A program made the translations under genes and the position numbers. A DNA stretch of 37,821 nt, taken from IMG/VR virus record IMGVR_UViG_3300025881_000038, positions 1 through 37,821 of that record; one strand, given 5' to 3'. How positions within the stretch are numbered: position 1 is the stretch's first letter; the number at the start of each line of letters is the position of its first letter. The notes under the pieces are model-generated. The model saw nothing but the letters and a program-made list of their open reading frames with translations. It had not been told where the DNA came from and did not search any database. Positions 22,867-30,958 of this stretch are shown in pieces. This stretch comes from a virus.

Positions 22867-23715
22867 TTATCCTGTCCAAGAACTTCCATCCCAATATCTA
22901 GCACTATGCGCTCCTGCTGAAGCTACTTCAGTATCAAAAACTGATCCTGTATTTCCTGTAGCAGTTACTCTAACAAAAATAGTAGTTGCAGTATTAAAAG
23001 TAGTTGTAGTATTTCCTGTAGCAGTAGTTTCTGTAGTTCTAGTTGTGTTAAATGTTGTAGTTGTGCTTCTTGTTGTACTAAAAGTTGTAGTAGTATTAAA
23101 AGTTGTAGTAGTTGACTTAGAAGTACTAAAGGTTGTAGTAGTATTAAAAGTTGTAGTTGTAGATCTCGTTGTATTTCTACTGACAGTTGCGCCTTCAGAA
23201 GTAGTTCTACTTTCAGTGGTTGCTCTTGTAGTGTTTCTACCGGTATTTGCAGAAACATTACCTTGAGTATTTTCATCTGCTGTAAAAAAAGTTGTAACAA
23301 AACTTGTGAAAAAAGTTGTGCCTGTCAAATATGATGTAGTAGTATTATGATATGAAGTATAGTTTGTAGAAAAAGTAGTTGTAGTAGATTTACTTGTAGC
23401 AGTTGCTCTAGTTGTATTAAAAGTAGTTGTTGTTGACTTTGAGGTAGCAGTAGATCTTGTTGTGTTAAAAGTTGTAGTAGTACTATTTGATGTAGAAAAA
23501 GTTGTTGTTGTATTAGCAGTAACAGAAGTTGCTGTAGTTTTAGTTGTTGCTGTATTTTTAGTAGTTTGTCTAATAGCATTAAATACTGTAGTTAAAGAAC
23601 CGTCTGTCTCTAACACAACAGCATAGTTTACAAAACGTAAATTTCCGTTTGTTACTTTTACTAGTATTGGATTAGGAGTTTCAATAGAATCTCCATCCCA
23701 TATATTAATAGCCAT
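22867..23715 (-). CDS. Thr-rich repeat surface or fibre-tip protein, 282 aa
   Basis: The N-terminal 45 residues look like an ordinary beta-rich virion domain (MAINIWDGDSIETPNPILVK). Residues ~50-245 are an extreme low-complexity region made of TTTTFNTT, STSKSTTTTF and ATSKSTTTT units, with threonine as by far the commonest residue. A 35-residue C-terminal piece ends ARYWDGSSWTG. A WDG motif opens and closes the protein. The middle should be extended and beta-prone, with phenylalanine at regular intervals; in mucin-like proteins such Thr tracts are glycosylated. It follows the large fibre gene by 15 bases and precedes two glycosyltransferase-like genes. A role as fibre, adhesin or decoy is possible. 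No known family is recognised. Confidence 0.65.
   Translation of the reverse strand: MAINIWDGDSIETPNPILVKVTNGNLRFVNYAVVLETDGSLTTVFNAIRQTTKNTATTKTTATSVTANTTTTFSTSNSTTTTFNTTRSTATSKSTTTTFNTTRATATSKSTTTTFSTNYTSYHNTTTSYLTGTTFFTSFVTTFFTADENTQGNVSANTGRNTTRATTESRTTSEGATVSRNTTRSTTTTFNTTTTFSTSKSTTTTFNTTTTFSTTRSTTTTFNTTRTTETTATGNTTTTFNTATTIFVRVTATGNTGSVFDTEVASAGAHSARYWDGSSWTG
22950..23580 (-). repeat. Short tandem coding repeats for Thr-rich tracts
   Basis: Most of the Thr-rich gene is made of imperfect 15-36-base units encoding TTTTFNTT, STSKSTTTTF and similar. On the + strand they read as GTAGTAGTATTAAAAGTTG-type words. Unit order is scrambled rather than strictly tandem, which suggests slippage and unequal exchange. 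Confidence 0.7.
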
Positions 23716-23730
23716 TAATTAATCCTTCTA

Positions 23731-26703
23731 TTATACAACGTACCAAACAAAACCAGTTTTCTTACCAGTTCCATCAGTAGGTGCAGATGTTACAATATCA
23801 AAATCTCTTGCGTCTAAATCTGTAAGAGCTACTTGAACCATAGTTCCGTTATCGTTTACAACTACTCTATCTGCATCTGCAAGAGTTGTAGAAGTTGCAC
23901 TTGTATTGCCATCTATAATATTTAACTCTGCTGCAGTACTTGTCACACCATCTAGAATATTTAACTCTGCAGCTGTAGAGGTAACTCCGTCTAGTATGTT
24001 TAATTCTGCCGCAGTTGATGTAACTCCGTCAAGTATGTTTAACTCTGCAGCTGTAGAAGTTACTCCGTCTAATATGTTTAACTCTGCTGCAGTACTTGTC
24101 ACACCATCAAGAATGTTTAGCTCTGCAGTAGTTGATGTAACTCCATCTAGTATATTTAACTCTGCACCAGTTGAGGTAACAGCAGTTGCGTTAAGAACTA
24201 ATTTACCATCACCTATAGTAACTTTATCATTAAAAGAAGCTGAACCTGCGTCTGAACCGTCAAGTGTAAGCATTGTTATGTCTGAACTGTTATCTGTTCC
24301 TTTAAATATTATATCACTATCATTAGCAGCTGCATCTATTGTAATGTCTCCTGAACTTGTTGTTATGTTTACTGCAGCATCCCCTGCTGATATATCATCT
24401 GCTGCACTTGATAAGCCTGCTTGAAAATATGTTTTAAATGTAGCAGCACTTGTAACTTTCATAGTACCTGCATCATTATGAAGAATACCATCACCGTCTG
24501 CTACAGCAGTTGTTCCTACTGTTGCTCCGCCATCAATAAGATTTAATTCAGCCGCTGTAGATGTAATTGCAGTACCATTAATAGACAAGGCATCTGTTTC
24601 TAATGTACCGTCTATATCAGCATCTCCTGATACATCTAAACTTCCTGCATCTAATTCACCTGACAATGTAAAGTTTCTGACACCTGTATAGTCTTTGTTA
24701 GAATCTAATATAACTGCTTTAGAAGCAATAGCTGTACCAACTGCAGTAGAACCTAAATCTAATGCGTTAATTTCTCCAACAACTACAGTAGCTCCATCAA
24801 GTATATTAAGCTCTTCAGGTGTAGAACTAATCTGTGTAGTTGATGCGGCAGCTAGAACTGGGAGAGTACCAGATACATTTGGTAATCCTATTGTTCTATC
24901 TCCTGTTGGATCAACTACAGTTAACGTAGTTTCATGTGCATCACTTGTTGCTCCCTCAAAAATAATTGCATTACTGGCTTCCATTGTTACAGTATCCACC
25001 TGAGTAGTAGTACCTGCAACATTAAGATTAGGCACTAATAATGTTCCTGTGCTTGGATTATATCTTAATGCTCCTGTATCATCTAGTAAAGCATTAGATT
25101 CATCATGAAATATTACAGGAAAGTTAGTATTAGCTGTGCTATCTGTAACTGTTGTTGTAGCGGCCAATGTAGCATTTGCTACTGTAGTTCCTGCAATAAC
25201 GCTTGCTAAAGCTGTACCGTTAACTGTGATTGCATCAGCTTCTAAAGTTCCGTCTATGTCTGCGTCACCACTAATATCTAATGTAGCAGCATCAAGTTCA
25301 CCACTAATAGTTATGTTTCTACCGCCACTAATGTCTTTATTTGAATCTGTTATAATAGCTTTACTGGCTATTACTGTACCATTAGTTATACCGTCTATAA
25401 GGTTGAGGTCTGTAGCACTTGCTGTAACACCATCTAGAATATTTAATTCTGCGGCAGTACTTGTTACACCATCAAGGATATTAAGTTCTGCGGCAGTACT
25501 TGTCACACCGTCAAGGATATTAAGTTCTGCTGCGGTACTTGTTACACCATCAAGGATATTAAGTTCTGCTGCTGTAGATGTAACGGTTGTTCCGCCTATA
25601 GATAATGCGTCTGTTTCAAGCGTACCATCAAAGTCTCCGTCTACAGCATCTATATTACCTACAAATTCTGTAGCAGTTAATTTACCTGAACTTGGGTTAT
25701 AAGTAAGTCCTGTGTCAGTTTCTAATCCTTGAGTTCCTGTAGCTCCATCAACAAATACTGGGAAGATAGTTTCGTCTGTACTGTTGTTTGCAGATACTGT
25801 TACTGATGTAGCTAATGCTGCTGTTCCAGTTGTATCTTGATTAAGCGTACCAATTACAAAGTCTAATGTGTTATCGCTATCCTCATAAGTAACAGTTATA
25901 TTTGTTTCAGTATTTGAGCTAACCATAGCTCCTACAGTATCACTAATTGTTTCTGCTAAAGTTACACCGCCTATAGTAATTGCATCAGCTTCAAGAGTAC
26001 CATCAATATCTGCATCACCACTAATGTCTAGTGTAGCTGCATCTAGTTCTCCAGAGATTGTAATATTTCTGCCGCCAGTAATATCTTTATTAGAGTCAGT
26101 AATAATTGCTTTACTTGCAATAACTGTACCGTTTGTAATACCATCTATAAGATTTAAATCTGTTGCGCTAGCAGTAACACCATCAAGGATATTAAGCTCT
26201 GCAGCGGTAGACGTAACACCATCCATAATGTTCAGTTCTGCTGTAGTAGCAGTAACTCCATCCATGATATTGAGTTCTGCTGCAGTAGCAGAGATTGCAG
26301 TACCATTGAAGTTTATAGCATCTGCATAGACTGTACCATCAAAGTAGCCATCTTTAAATTCTAATGAGCTTGTACCTAAATCTATATCATTATCTGTAAC
26401 AGGTACAATAGCTCCGTCTTGTATTCTTATTTGTTCTACTGCTGATCCACTAACTTCTACAAAAACTCCCCAACGATTGTTAGTGCTGTCTGCAACAATT
26501 TTATTTAGGAAATCTAAGTCTCCAATAGTATGAATATTACCGCCTTGTCCTGCAGTACCATCATGTCTGTGTCCTGTAGAACTTGCGCTACTAGAAGAGT
26601 AACTAAAAGCATTAAGTAGTTGATTGTATTCATTGTTAAAAAGAGCAGCAGTTATAGTATCCCCATCTGCTATGGAACTCTGTCTAGTATATGTTTGAGC
26701 CAT
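23731..26703 (-). CDS. Long tail fibre/tail spike-like protein with ELNILDGVT repeats
   Basis: The N-terminus (QTYTRQSSIADGDTITAALF, then NEYNQLLNAF and GHRHDG) is the virion-attachment type seen in many marine phage fibres. The rest is built from 13-residue units STAAELNILDGVT in three clusters (about 3, 4 and 7 copies) separated by longer beta-rich modules. One of these, about 67 residues from ASATDLNLIDGIT to GTLEADAIT, occurs twice almost unchanged and a third time in looser form. Such arrays form stacked trimeric beta-helical shafts. The end (TDGTGKKTGFVWYVV) has no peptidase S74 chaperone or obvious receptor-binding domain, so the tip may come from another protein, perhaps the Thr-rich product encoded next. 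It lies 3 bases after the nozzle gene. Confidence 0.85.
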   Translation of the reverse strand: MAQTYTRQSSIADGDTITAALFNNEYNQLLNAFSYSSSSASSTGHRHDGTAGQGGNIHTIGDLDFLNKIVADSTNNRWGVFVEVSGSAVEQIRIQDGAIVPVTDNDIDLGTSSLEFKDGYFDGTVYADAINFNGTAISATAAELNIMDGVTATTAELNIMDGVTSTAAELNILDGVTASATDLNLIDGITNGTVIASKAIITDSNKDITGGRNITISGELDAATLDISGDADIDGTLEADAITIGGVTLAETISDTVGAMVSSNTETNITVTYEDSDNTLDFVIGTLNQDTTGTAALATSVTVSANNSTDETIFPVFVDGATGTQGLETDTGLTYNPSSGKLTATEFVGNIDAVDGDFDGTLETDALSIGGTTVTSTAAELNILDGVTSTAAELNILDGVTSTAAELNILDGVTSTAAELNILDGVTASATDLNLIDGITNGTVIASKAIITDSNKDISGGRNITISGELDAATLDISGDADIDGTLEADAITVNGTALASVIAGTTVANATLAATTTVTDSTANTNFPVIFHDESNALLDDTGALRYNPSTGTLLVPNLNVAGTTTQVDTVTMEASNAIIFEGATSDAHETTLTVVDPTGDRTIGLPNVSGTLPVLAAASTTQISSTPEELNILDGATVVVGEINALDLGSTAVGTAIASKAVILDSNKDYTGVRNFTLSGELDAGSLDVSGDADIDGTLETDALSINGTAITSTAAELNLIDGGATVGTTAVADGDGILHNDAGTMKVTSAATFKTYFQAGLSSAADDISAGDAAVNITTSSGDITIDAAANDSDIIFKGTDNSSDITMLTLDGSDAGSASFNDKVTIGDGKLVLNATAVTSTGAELNILDGVTSTTAELNILDGVTSTAAELNILDGVTSTAAELNILDGVTSTAAELNILDGVTSTAAELNILDGVTSTAAELNIIDGNTSATSTTLADADRVVVNDNGTMVQVALTDLDARDFDIVTSAPTDGTGKKTGFVWYVV
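23905..24180 (-). repeat. Seven 39-base repeats encoding ELNILDGVT units
   Basis: Seven consecutive 13-codon units encode STAAELNILDGVT with few changes near the fibre C-terminus. At DNA level the units differ at many third positions although the peptide is nearly constant. Confidence 0.85.
25417..25585 (-). repeat. Four 39-base repeats encoding ELNILDGVT units, mid-fibre
   Basis: Four consecutive units encode STAAELNILDGVT next to one looser unit (ASATDLNLIDGIT). Three of the units share the DNA word AAGGATATTAAGTTCTGC, so this block is more uniform than the C-terminal one and has probably been expanded or homogenised more recently. Confidence 0.8.
26170..26295 (-). repeat. Three 39-base repeats encoding ELNI(L/M)DGVT units, N-terminal fibre
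   Basis: Three units of the 13-codon type (TTAELNIMDGVT, STAAELNILDGVT forms) occur near the fibre N-terminus. Two of the three carry M in place of L, so this block is the most diverged in peptide sequence. Confidence 0.75.
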
Positions 26704-26706
26704 TTT

Positions 26707-28314
26707 CTATAATCTCCCAGAAGGTCTGTAGTTTACATATAAACCGTTAATAGTGTACGGTGCGTTAGTGTCTTCACTAAATATTTTAAAGAAGTTACTG
26801 TGGCCACTTCCTTGAATGTGTTGTCTTATAAGAGGAGCTTCAGGCGCACCAAAAGTAGCAGCATTAAAAGTAGATGTTCCAAAAATAGCAGGTTCTGCAA
26901 CTTCTAAAGAAACATCACCTGGTTGTATTTTTTCTGTAGTATCAAAATCAAATCTAACTCTTAATGTAGGATCTGCAGCTCCTTCTGGTTTTAAAGATAC
27001 TTTAACATGATCTAAAGTTTTTAAAGTTCCAAAATCTCCATAATCAAAATCAGGAGATTGGTACTCAGCTAGAATACTTGTTGAAGTTCCTTCAGGATTA
27101 AAAGCACTTCCTGTATCATGATTATAAACATATCCTGCTCTATCTCCATGATAAACTTTTTCTCTACCATCCGAATTAAATCCAGAAGTTACAGCAGGAG
27201 CTTGTATGCCTTTTACCTCTGTCCACTCAAAACCTCTTGCAGTAAGAGTACCTGTTATTCCTTTTGAATTAGCTGTTGATTCTCCAGTTCCGCTATAATA
27301 CATTCTATATTGAGACTTATCTCTAAGAACTACGCTACTATATTCAAAGTTTGTAGAGCTTGTTAGTATGTCATTTATAAGAGGTTGAATAGGTTTACTA
27401 ACAGTTCCTAATTCAACATCACCAATTCTTGCTGTACCTGCAATAGTTCTAAATCCATCAGGAGCTAGAAATATCAAGTCACCTGCAAATTCTTGAATAG
27501 TTTTACCATCTACACATCCTACATTTTGTGTTACTGGTACAATAGCTATAGTACTAGAATTATTTATATTCTGTAATTTATAGATTGAGTTTCTACAAAA
27601 TACAAAGAGTTCATTACGGAAAGATTTAAGTCCTACTACTTGATCATCTAATACAATACTGCCAGATCCTGTAGAAGTAAAATCATTTATATCACTTGTA
27701 CCGCTATAAAAGATTGTGTTCTTTGCTGTAGCTGCACCTGCAACTACTAAGTGTTTATCATGTATCACACAGTATTTAGGATAATGTGTACCGCTTACTG
27801 TTATTTCTTCTGCAAAAAAAGTTCTGCTAGTTAATGAACCTGTTCCTGTCATTTTAAATAAGAAAGGTTTGTTATTGGAACTATCATCTACTATAACTAT
27901 TTCGCCATAGTCTGTATTGCCTTCAAAGATTGCAAAGCTTGCTTTATTTTGAGAACTCCTAGTAAGTGAGCTTCTCCCTGTAAAAGTGCTGTAGTTATCT
28001 CCTCCGCCTGCAACACTTGCTCTATTTAGTTGTAACCAACTGTTACCGTCTTGGCTAAAAAATATATCAGTAGCTGAACAAGCTATAACTCCGTCTGCAT
28101 AAACTTCAAGACCTAATATTTGATTAGAACTACTTGGTCTTGTGCCATCACCAAATATAGTGTATCCGTTTATACGTCTATATCCACCTTTATTAGATAC
28201 TTCAAAGTTAGATAATCTAGTAGCAACTCCAGGTTTCCCCAAAAGTTCCATTGTATTACTGGACTTATCTAGCCCTCCTTGTAATGCTACTGAAAAGGGT
28301 TGTGAAGCTGCCAT
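26707..28314 (-). CDS. Tail nozzle protein, T7 gp12/P22 gp10-like
   Basis: The 535 aa protein is beta-rich. It opens with a typical nozzle N-terminus: VALQGGLDKSSNTMELLGKP, then LSNFEVSNKGGYRRINGY, the pattern in which these proteins list a small gain of G-x-D and RxNGY/RPG turns. Repeated strand-turn units such as DGVIACSATDIFFSQDGNSW, LKSFRNELFVFCRNSIYKLQ and GDLIFLAPDGFRTI suggest a beta-propeller, as in T7 gp12. The product would close the short tail and form the DNA exit channel. The gene shares one base with the adaptor gene before it and is followed at once by the fibre. The family call rests on motif and gene order. Confidence 0.72.
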   Translation of the reverse strand: MAASQPFSVALQGGLDKSSNTMELLGKPGVATRLSNFEVSNKGGYRRINGYTIFGDGTRPSSSNQILGLEVYADGVIACSATDIFFSQDGNSWLQLNRASVAGGGDNYSTFTGRSSLTRSSQNKASFAIFEGNTDYGEIVIVDDSSNNKPFLFKMTGTGSLTSRTFFAEEITVSGTHYPKYCVIHDKHLVVAGAATAKNTIFYSGTSDINDFTSTGSGSIVLDDQVVGLKSFRNELFVFCRNSIYKLQNINNSSTIAIVPVTQNVGCVDGKTIQEFAGDLIFLAPDGFRTIAGTARIGDVELGTVSKPIQPLINDILTSSTNFEYSSVVLRDKSQYRMYYSGTGESTANSKGITGTLTARGFEWTEVKGIQAPAVTSGFNSDGREKVYHGDRAGYVYNHDTGSAFNPEGTSTSILAEYQSPDFDYGDFGTLKTLDHVKVSLKPEGAADPTLRVRFDFDTTEKIQPGDVSLEVAEPAIFGTSTFNAATFGAPEAPLIRQHIQGSGHSNFFKIFSEDTNAPYTINGLYVNYRPSGRL

Positions 28315-29081
28315 TAGAAATAAATCCTGTCATCTGTCATACTTTTAGGTTGAGGATTAATCAAATTAGATTTCATACGTTTCATACCTTTCTTATAATC
28401 ATCTAATGCAAAAGCTGCTTGTTGTAAGTTTTCTTTAAACTGATGAACGTAGTATCTTGTTCTAGCCATGATTACAGAAGCATATTGATCTGGAAAGACT
28501 ATAGTATCTCCATGAGCAGAAAGTTCTGTAGGTGCAGAGTAAGCATAGAAATGAACATTGTATACTTTGTCTGGGATAGGACTAAGACCAAATTTTCTAT
28601 GGTCTGGACTACGAATAACAAACTGAGGCTCTCCATGATTCTGAGTATCTGCATCATCTGCGTTTTCTTGATCTCTTAAATATCTTCTCCAATCTGTTAA
28701 AGATATAAATCTTAAACCTTTAGATACATAGGGTGCGGATTCTCCTGATACACTAATTGTTGTAATATAAAAATCATCCCAATCTATAGAAGAATAATCA
28801 GTAGTTATACTAGAGCTTCCTGCTTTAAGTGTGTACCATCTTGTTCCTGCTACGGTTGCTACAGTTACATTACCGTAAAAAGGATCTGTTTCTCCGCTAG
28901 CTGCGGCAGCAAAGAAAGGTAATTGAGGTTCTTCATTAGCTATGTCATTTAACGCTCTATTAATTGCTTCTCTTACAAAAGCTTGTATTCCTACAGAACT
29001 TGAAAAATTTGCAGAAGTTAATTGTACTTCATTTAATTCTCTAAGAACTTCGTTAGTAAGTGTTAAATATGTTGTAGCCAT
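28314..29081 (-). CDS. Tail adaptor (head-tail connector), T7 gp11/P22 gp4-like
   Basis: The 255 aa protein begins TYLTLTNEVLRELNEVQLTS, then QAFVREAINRALNDI, the helical start typical of gp11-like adaptors that dock a dodecameric ring under the portal. The middle is beta-rich (ITTISVSGESAPYVSKGLRF, followed by LTDWRR and a FGLSPIPDKVYNVHFYAY strand) and the C-terminus returns to helix with a YASVIMARTRYYVHQFKEN stretch. This helix-beta-helix layout, and the position before the nozzle gene, support the call. Its ATG uses the last base of the preceding stop (TAATG). Confidence 0.78.
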   Translation of the reverse strand: MATTYLTLTNEVLRELNEVQLTSANFSSSVGIQAFVREAINRALNDIANEEPQLPFFAAAASGETDPFYGNVTVATVAGTRWYTLKAGSSSITTDYSSIDWDDFYITTISVSGESAPYVSKGLRFISLTDWRRYLRDQENADDADTQNHGEPQFVIRSPDHRKFGLSPIPDKVYNVHFYAYSAPTELSAHGDTIVFPDQYASVIMARTRYYVHQFKENLQQAAFALDDYKKGMKRMKSNLINPQPKSMTDDRIYF

Positions 29082-29248
29082 TAGTTACCCTTTTTCTTTT
29101 TACCAAATATGCGATCATAGTTATCTGCATATTTTTTCTTTGCTTCACCAGAATATGCGCTACCTAACAATCCTAAGACTCTAGTGCTTTTGGGCTTACT
29201 AGAGCCATTTAGGATCATAGGATTTTTGTCATTACCTAACTGTGGCAT
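29081..29248 (-). CDS. small basic protein, 55 aa
   Basis: A short frame starts at ATG 29248, two bases after the stop of the 195 aa gene, and ends with TAA overlapping the adaptor start (TAATG). The product, MPQLGNDKNPMILNGSSKPK and onward, ends in a basic tail (YDRIFGKKKKGN). No strong ribosome-binding site is visible, so it is probably translated by coupling to the gene before it. It fills an otherwise empty 170-base gap, which supports it as real. The function is unknown; location suggests a head or neck accessory. Confidence 0.6.
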   Translation of the reverse strand: MPQLGNDKNPMILNGSSKPKSTRVLGLLGSAYSGEAKKKYADNYDRIFGKKKKGN

Positions 29249-29250
29249 TT

Positions 29251-29838
29251 TTAATCTGGGGTTGAGCCAAGATGTAAAAACTCTACTAAATAAGTAACAG
29301 TTGTAGCGGCTGTTGCTAAGTTGTTTGCTAGAGGCTTAAGGCGAGCATGAAGTGTTCTAGCTGCGGCACTATACAACGTAGAGGCTATAACAATAGCTTC
29401 TGAAGTTGCAGGGCCTCCAACAACACCTGCTGTTACTCCTGTACCTACAAAAGCGTTAGCGGCATGTCCATGTGAGTTTTGAATAATATACAAGGGTGCG
29501 TTTGCTGTCCAAGTTACTGCTGATCCACCATCATCTAAGATAGCTTTTTCATCAATAATTTGACCACCACCTGCTGCAGTACCTAAATCAAAATCAACAT
29601 CATCACCTGAAGCTCCTGCTGTAACAATGTTACCTGCAGGTATGGCAATAAGATTTCTTATAATAGTGTCAGCAGGCTGAGTAAATGAAACATCATAAGT
29701 AGCATTAGCAGTAACTGCAATAGTTCCTGTTGTAGCTGAAGTCCATGAAGTACAGATATTGTCAGCAATTTTCCCAACATCAACTGTTCTAGCTGAGTTG
29801 CGCCCTGTATCTCTTACTTTAAATACTGGGTTTGACAT
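29251..29838 (-). CDS. putative head decoration/structural protein, 195 aa
   Basis: The protein is rich in A, T, G and V, has almost no charged patches and is probably all beta (GTIAVTANATYDVSFTQPAD; TIIRNLIAIPAGNIVTAG), ending with LVEFLHLGSTPD. No enzyme motif, signal peptide or membrane segment is seen. It follows the major capsid gene across the only strong terminator in the window and has an excellent ribosome-binding site (AAGGAG seven bases before the ATG), so high expression is likely. Position and composition suggest a capsid decoration or head-completion protein; the family is not recognised. Confidence 0.6.
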   Translation of the reverse strand: MSNPVFKVRDTGRNSARTVDVGKIADNICTSWTSATTGTIAVTANATYDVSFTQPADTIIRNLIAIPAGNIVTAGASGDDVDFDLGTAAGGGQIIDEKAILDDGGSAVTWTANAPLYIIQNSHGHAANAFVGTGVTAGVVGGPATSEAIVIASTLYSAAARTLHARLKPLANNLATAATTVTYLVEFLHLGSTPD

Positions 29839-29850
29839 TTTGTGTCTCCT

Positions 29851-29867
29851 TTATCTTTAAAAGATAA
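29851..29867. repeat. 17-base AT-rich perfect inverted repeat
   Basis: TTATCTTTAAAAGATAA is a perfect palindrome-like repeat with 7-base arms around a 3-base centre. It lies between the capsid terminator and the ribosome-binding site of the 195 aa gene. It could be an RNA hairpin shielding the 5' end of a processed transcript, an operator, or chance in AT-rich DNA. An AT-rich tract with TATAAA-like sequence lies just upstream on the - strand, so a promoter here is conceivable but not demonstrated. Confidence 0.45.
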
Positions 29868-29893
29868 GTTAATATTAATAAAATTTATACTCT

Positions 29894-29926
29894 AAAAAGT
29901 AGAAAAGGGAGGCTTTTACACCTCCC
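29894..29926 (-). terminator. Rho-independent terminator after the major capsid gene
   Basis: On the - strand GGGAGG pairs with CCTCCC around an 8-base loop (29907-29926). The stem is followed by TTTTCTACTTTTT, a T-rich tract. It starts about 9 bases after the capsid stop codon. It is the only classical intrinsic terminator I found, and it sits inside the structural operon, so it should partly stop transcription and set capsid expression above that of the tail and internal protein genes. Confidence 0.85.
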
Positions 29927-29934
29927 AGATCTGT

Positions 29935-30924
29935 TTAGTCAATACCGTAGAAAGCAGAAACTAATGCTTCACCGCGTAGTACTTTAGCTCCATATACATG
30001 AAGACCTCGCACTATATCGCCAAAGCTATCAGGATCACGCAATACTTCAGTACTTGTAATCGTCTGAGCAGTAGCTGTAGATGACATGTGGCCTGCGATA
30101 CATTTTCCTGCAGCGTTAGTTGTATCTGCAATGTTGTTAGACTTGTACATGCTGAATCCACGCAACTTACCAGAAGTTACTAGACCATTTCTTATAGAAC
30201 CTTGTCCTGCATTATAATCAACAGACAAAAGTTTTGAAGATGAACTTGCAAGAACTTCATAGAAGTCAGGTGATGCTAAGAACCATCTTCCTTCTTCTGG
30301 TATGTTCTGCTCATCCATTAAACGTGCCATGTGTGATAGTACGTCAATAGGATCATGTTCACTTGATGCAAAACCTATGTCAAGATTACCAGTTCCATCA
30401 AATGTACCTGCCGCTAAATCAGTAGCGTTGTCAGAACCAAGAATATGGTTAGGACTTGAGGCAGAAACACCTGCGAACATAGTAGCAATAACACCTTCAT
30501 CATAAGCATCTCTAAGAGCGTATGCTGCAGATGAGCTAGCTACTTCTTTAAAATTCACATGAGACATAGCTGTTTCAATGTCATCAACTTTGAATTTAAA
30601 AGCGTTAGCTGTATCAACTACAAGCGTTAACTCTTGATCAGTTAGTTTAGTGTCTGTAACATCTGCACCACGTTCATACTGGTATACAGTGATTTCAGGT
30701 TCTTTTATAATCTTTACAGAATCTCCATAAGCGGACAACTCACCTGCATAATCTGTGTTGGTGATCGCTTCTACAACCGAAGCCTTTCTAAAGAAGTTAA
30801 GAACCTTTTTAGAGTAGACTGAAGGAAGGAAAAACGAATTAGTCTGACCACTTACGGAGTTTGCAAAGTTAGCGTTAGTATCAGTACTTGGTTCAAAGAA
30901 CTGATCTGATTGGTTATAAGCCAT
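29935..30924 (-). CDS. Major capsid protein
   Basis: The 329 aa protein has the features of a HK97-fold coat protein of T7-like marine phages: a flexible N-terminal arm (QSDQFFEPSTDTNANFANSV), then a helix-rich spine (SVYSKKVLNFFRKASVVEAI), a strand region (GDSVKIIKEPEITVYQYERG) and DQELTLVVDTANAFKFKVDD, a common MCP stretch leading into the long helix. The C-terminal half includes WFLASPDFYEVLASSSSKLL, MSSTATAQTITSTEVLRDPD and a final GAKVLRGEALVSAFYGID. It follows the scaffold gene (GGAG upstream) and precedes a strong terminator, as expected for the most abundant virion protein. The family-level call is strong; no catalytic site is expected. Confidence 0.88.
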   Translation of the reverse strand: MAYNQSDQFFEPSTDTNANFANSVSGQTNSFFLPSVYSKKVLNFFRKASVVEAITNTDYAGELSAYGDSVKIIKEPEITVYQYERGADVTDTKLTDQELTLVVDTANAFKFKVDDIETAMSHVNFKEVASSSAAYALRDAYDEGVIATMFAGVSASSPNHILGSDNATDLAAGTFDGTGNLDIGFASSEHDPIDVLSHMARLMDEQNIPEEGRWFLASPDFYEVLASSSSKLLSVDYNAGQGSIRNGLVTSGKLRGFSMYKSNNIADTTNAAGKCIAGHMSSTATAQTITSTEVLRDPDSFGDIVRGLHVYGAKVLRGEALVSAFYGID

Positions 30925-30958
30925 TTTACTTCTCCGTTATTTATCAAATTAAAAGTTA

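Noticed and set aside
23325-23579. Leu/Gln-rich open frames within the Thr-rich gene
   Set aside because: They are alternate-frame readings of the same short repeats; the Thr frame has the start site, normal ends and correct spacing to neighbours.
23905-26295. CRISPR-like regular repeats
   Set aside because: The 39-base units are contiguous, in frame and encode a fibre peptide; there are no spacers between them.
24695-26329. Several + strand open frames opposite the fibre gene
   Set aside because: They mirror the repeat array on the opposite strand and have no start signals; their repeated peptide is just the antisense of ELNILDGVT.
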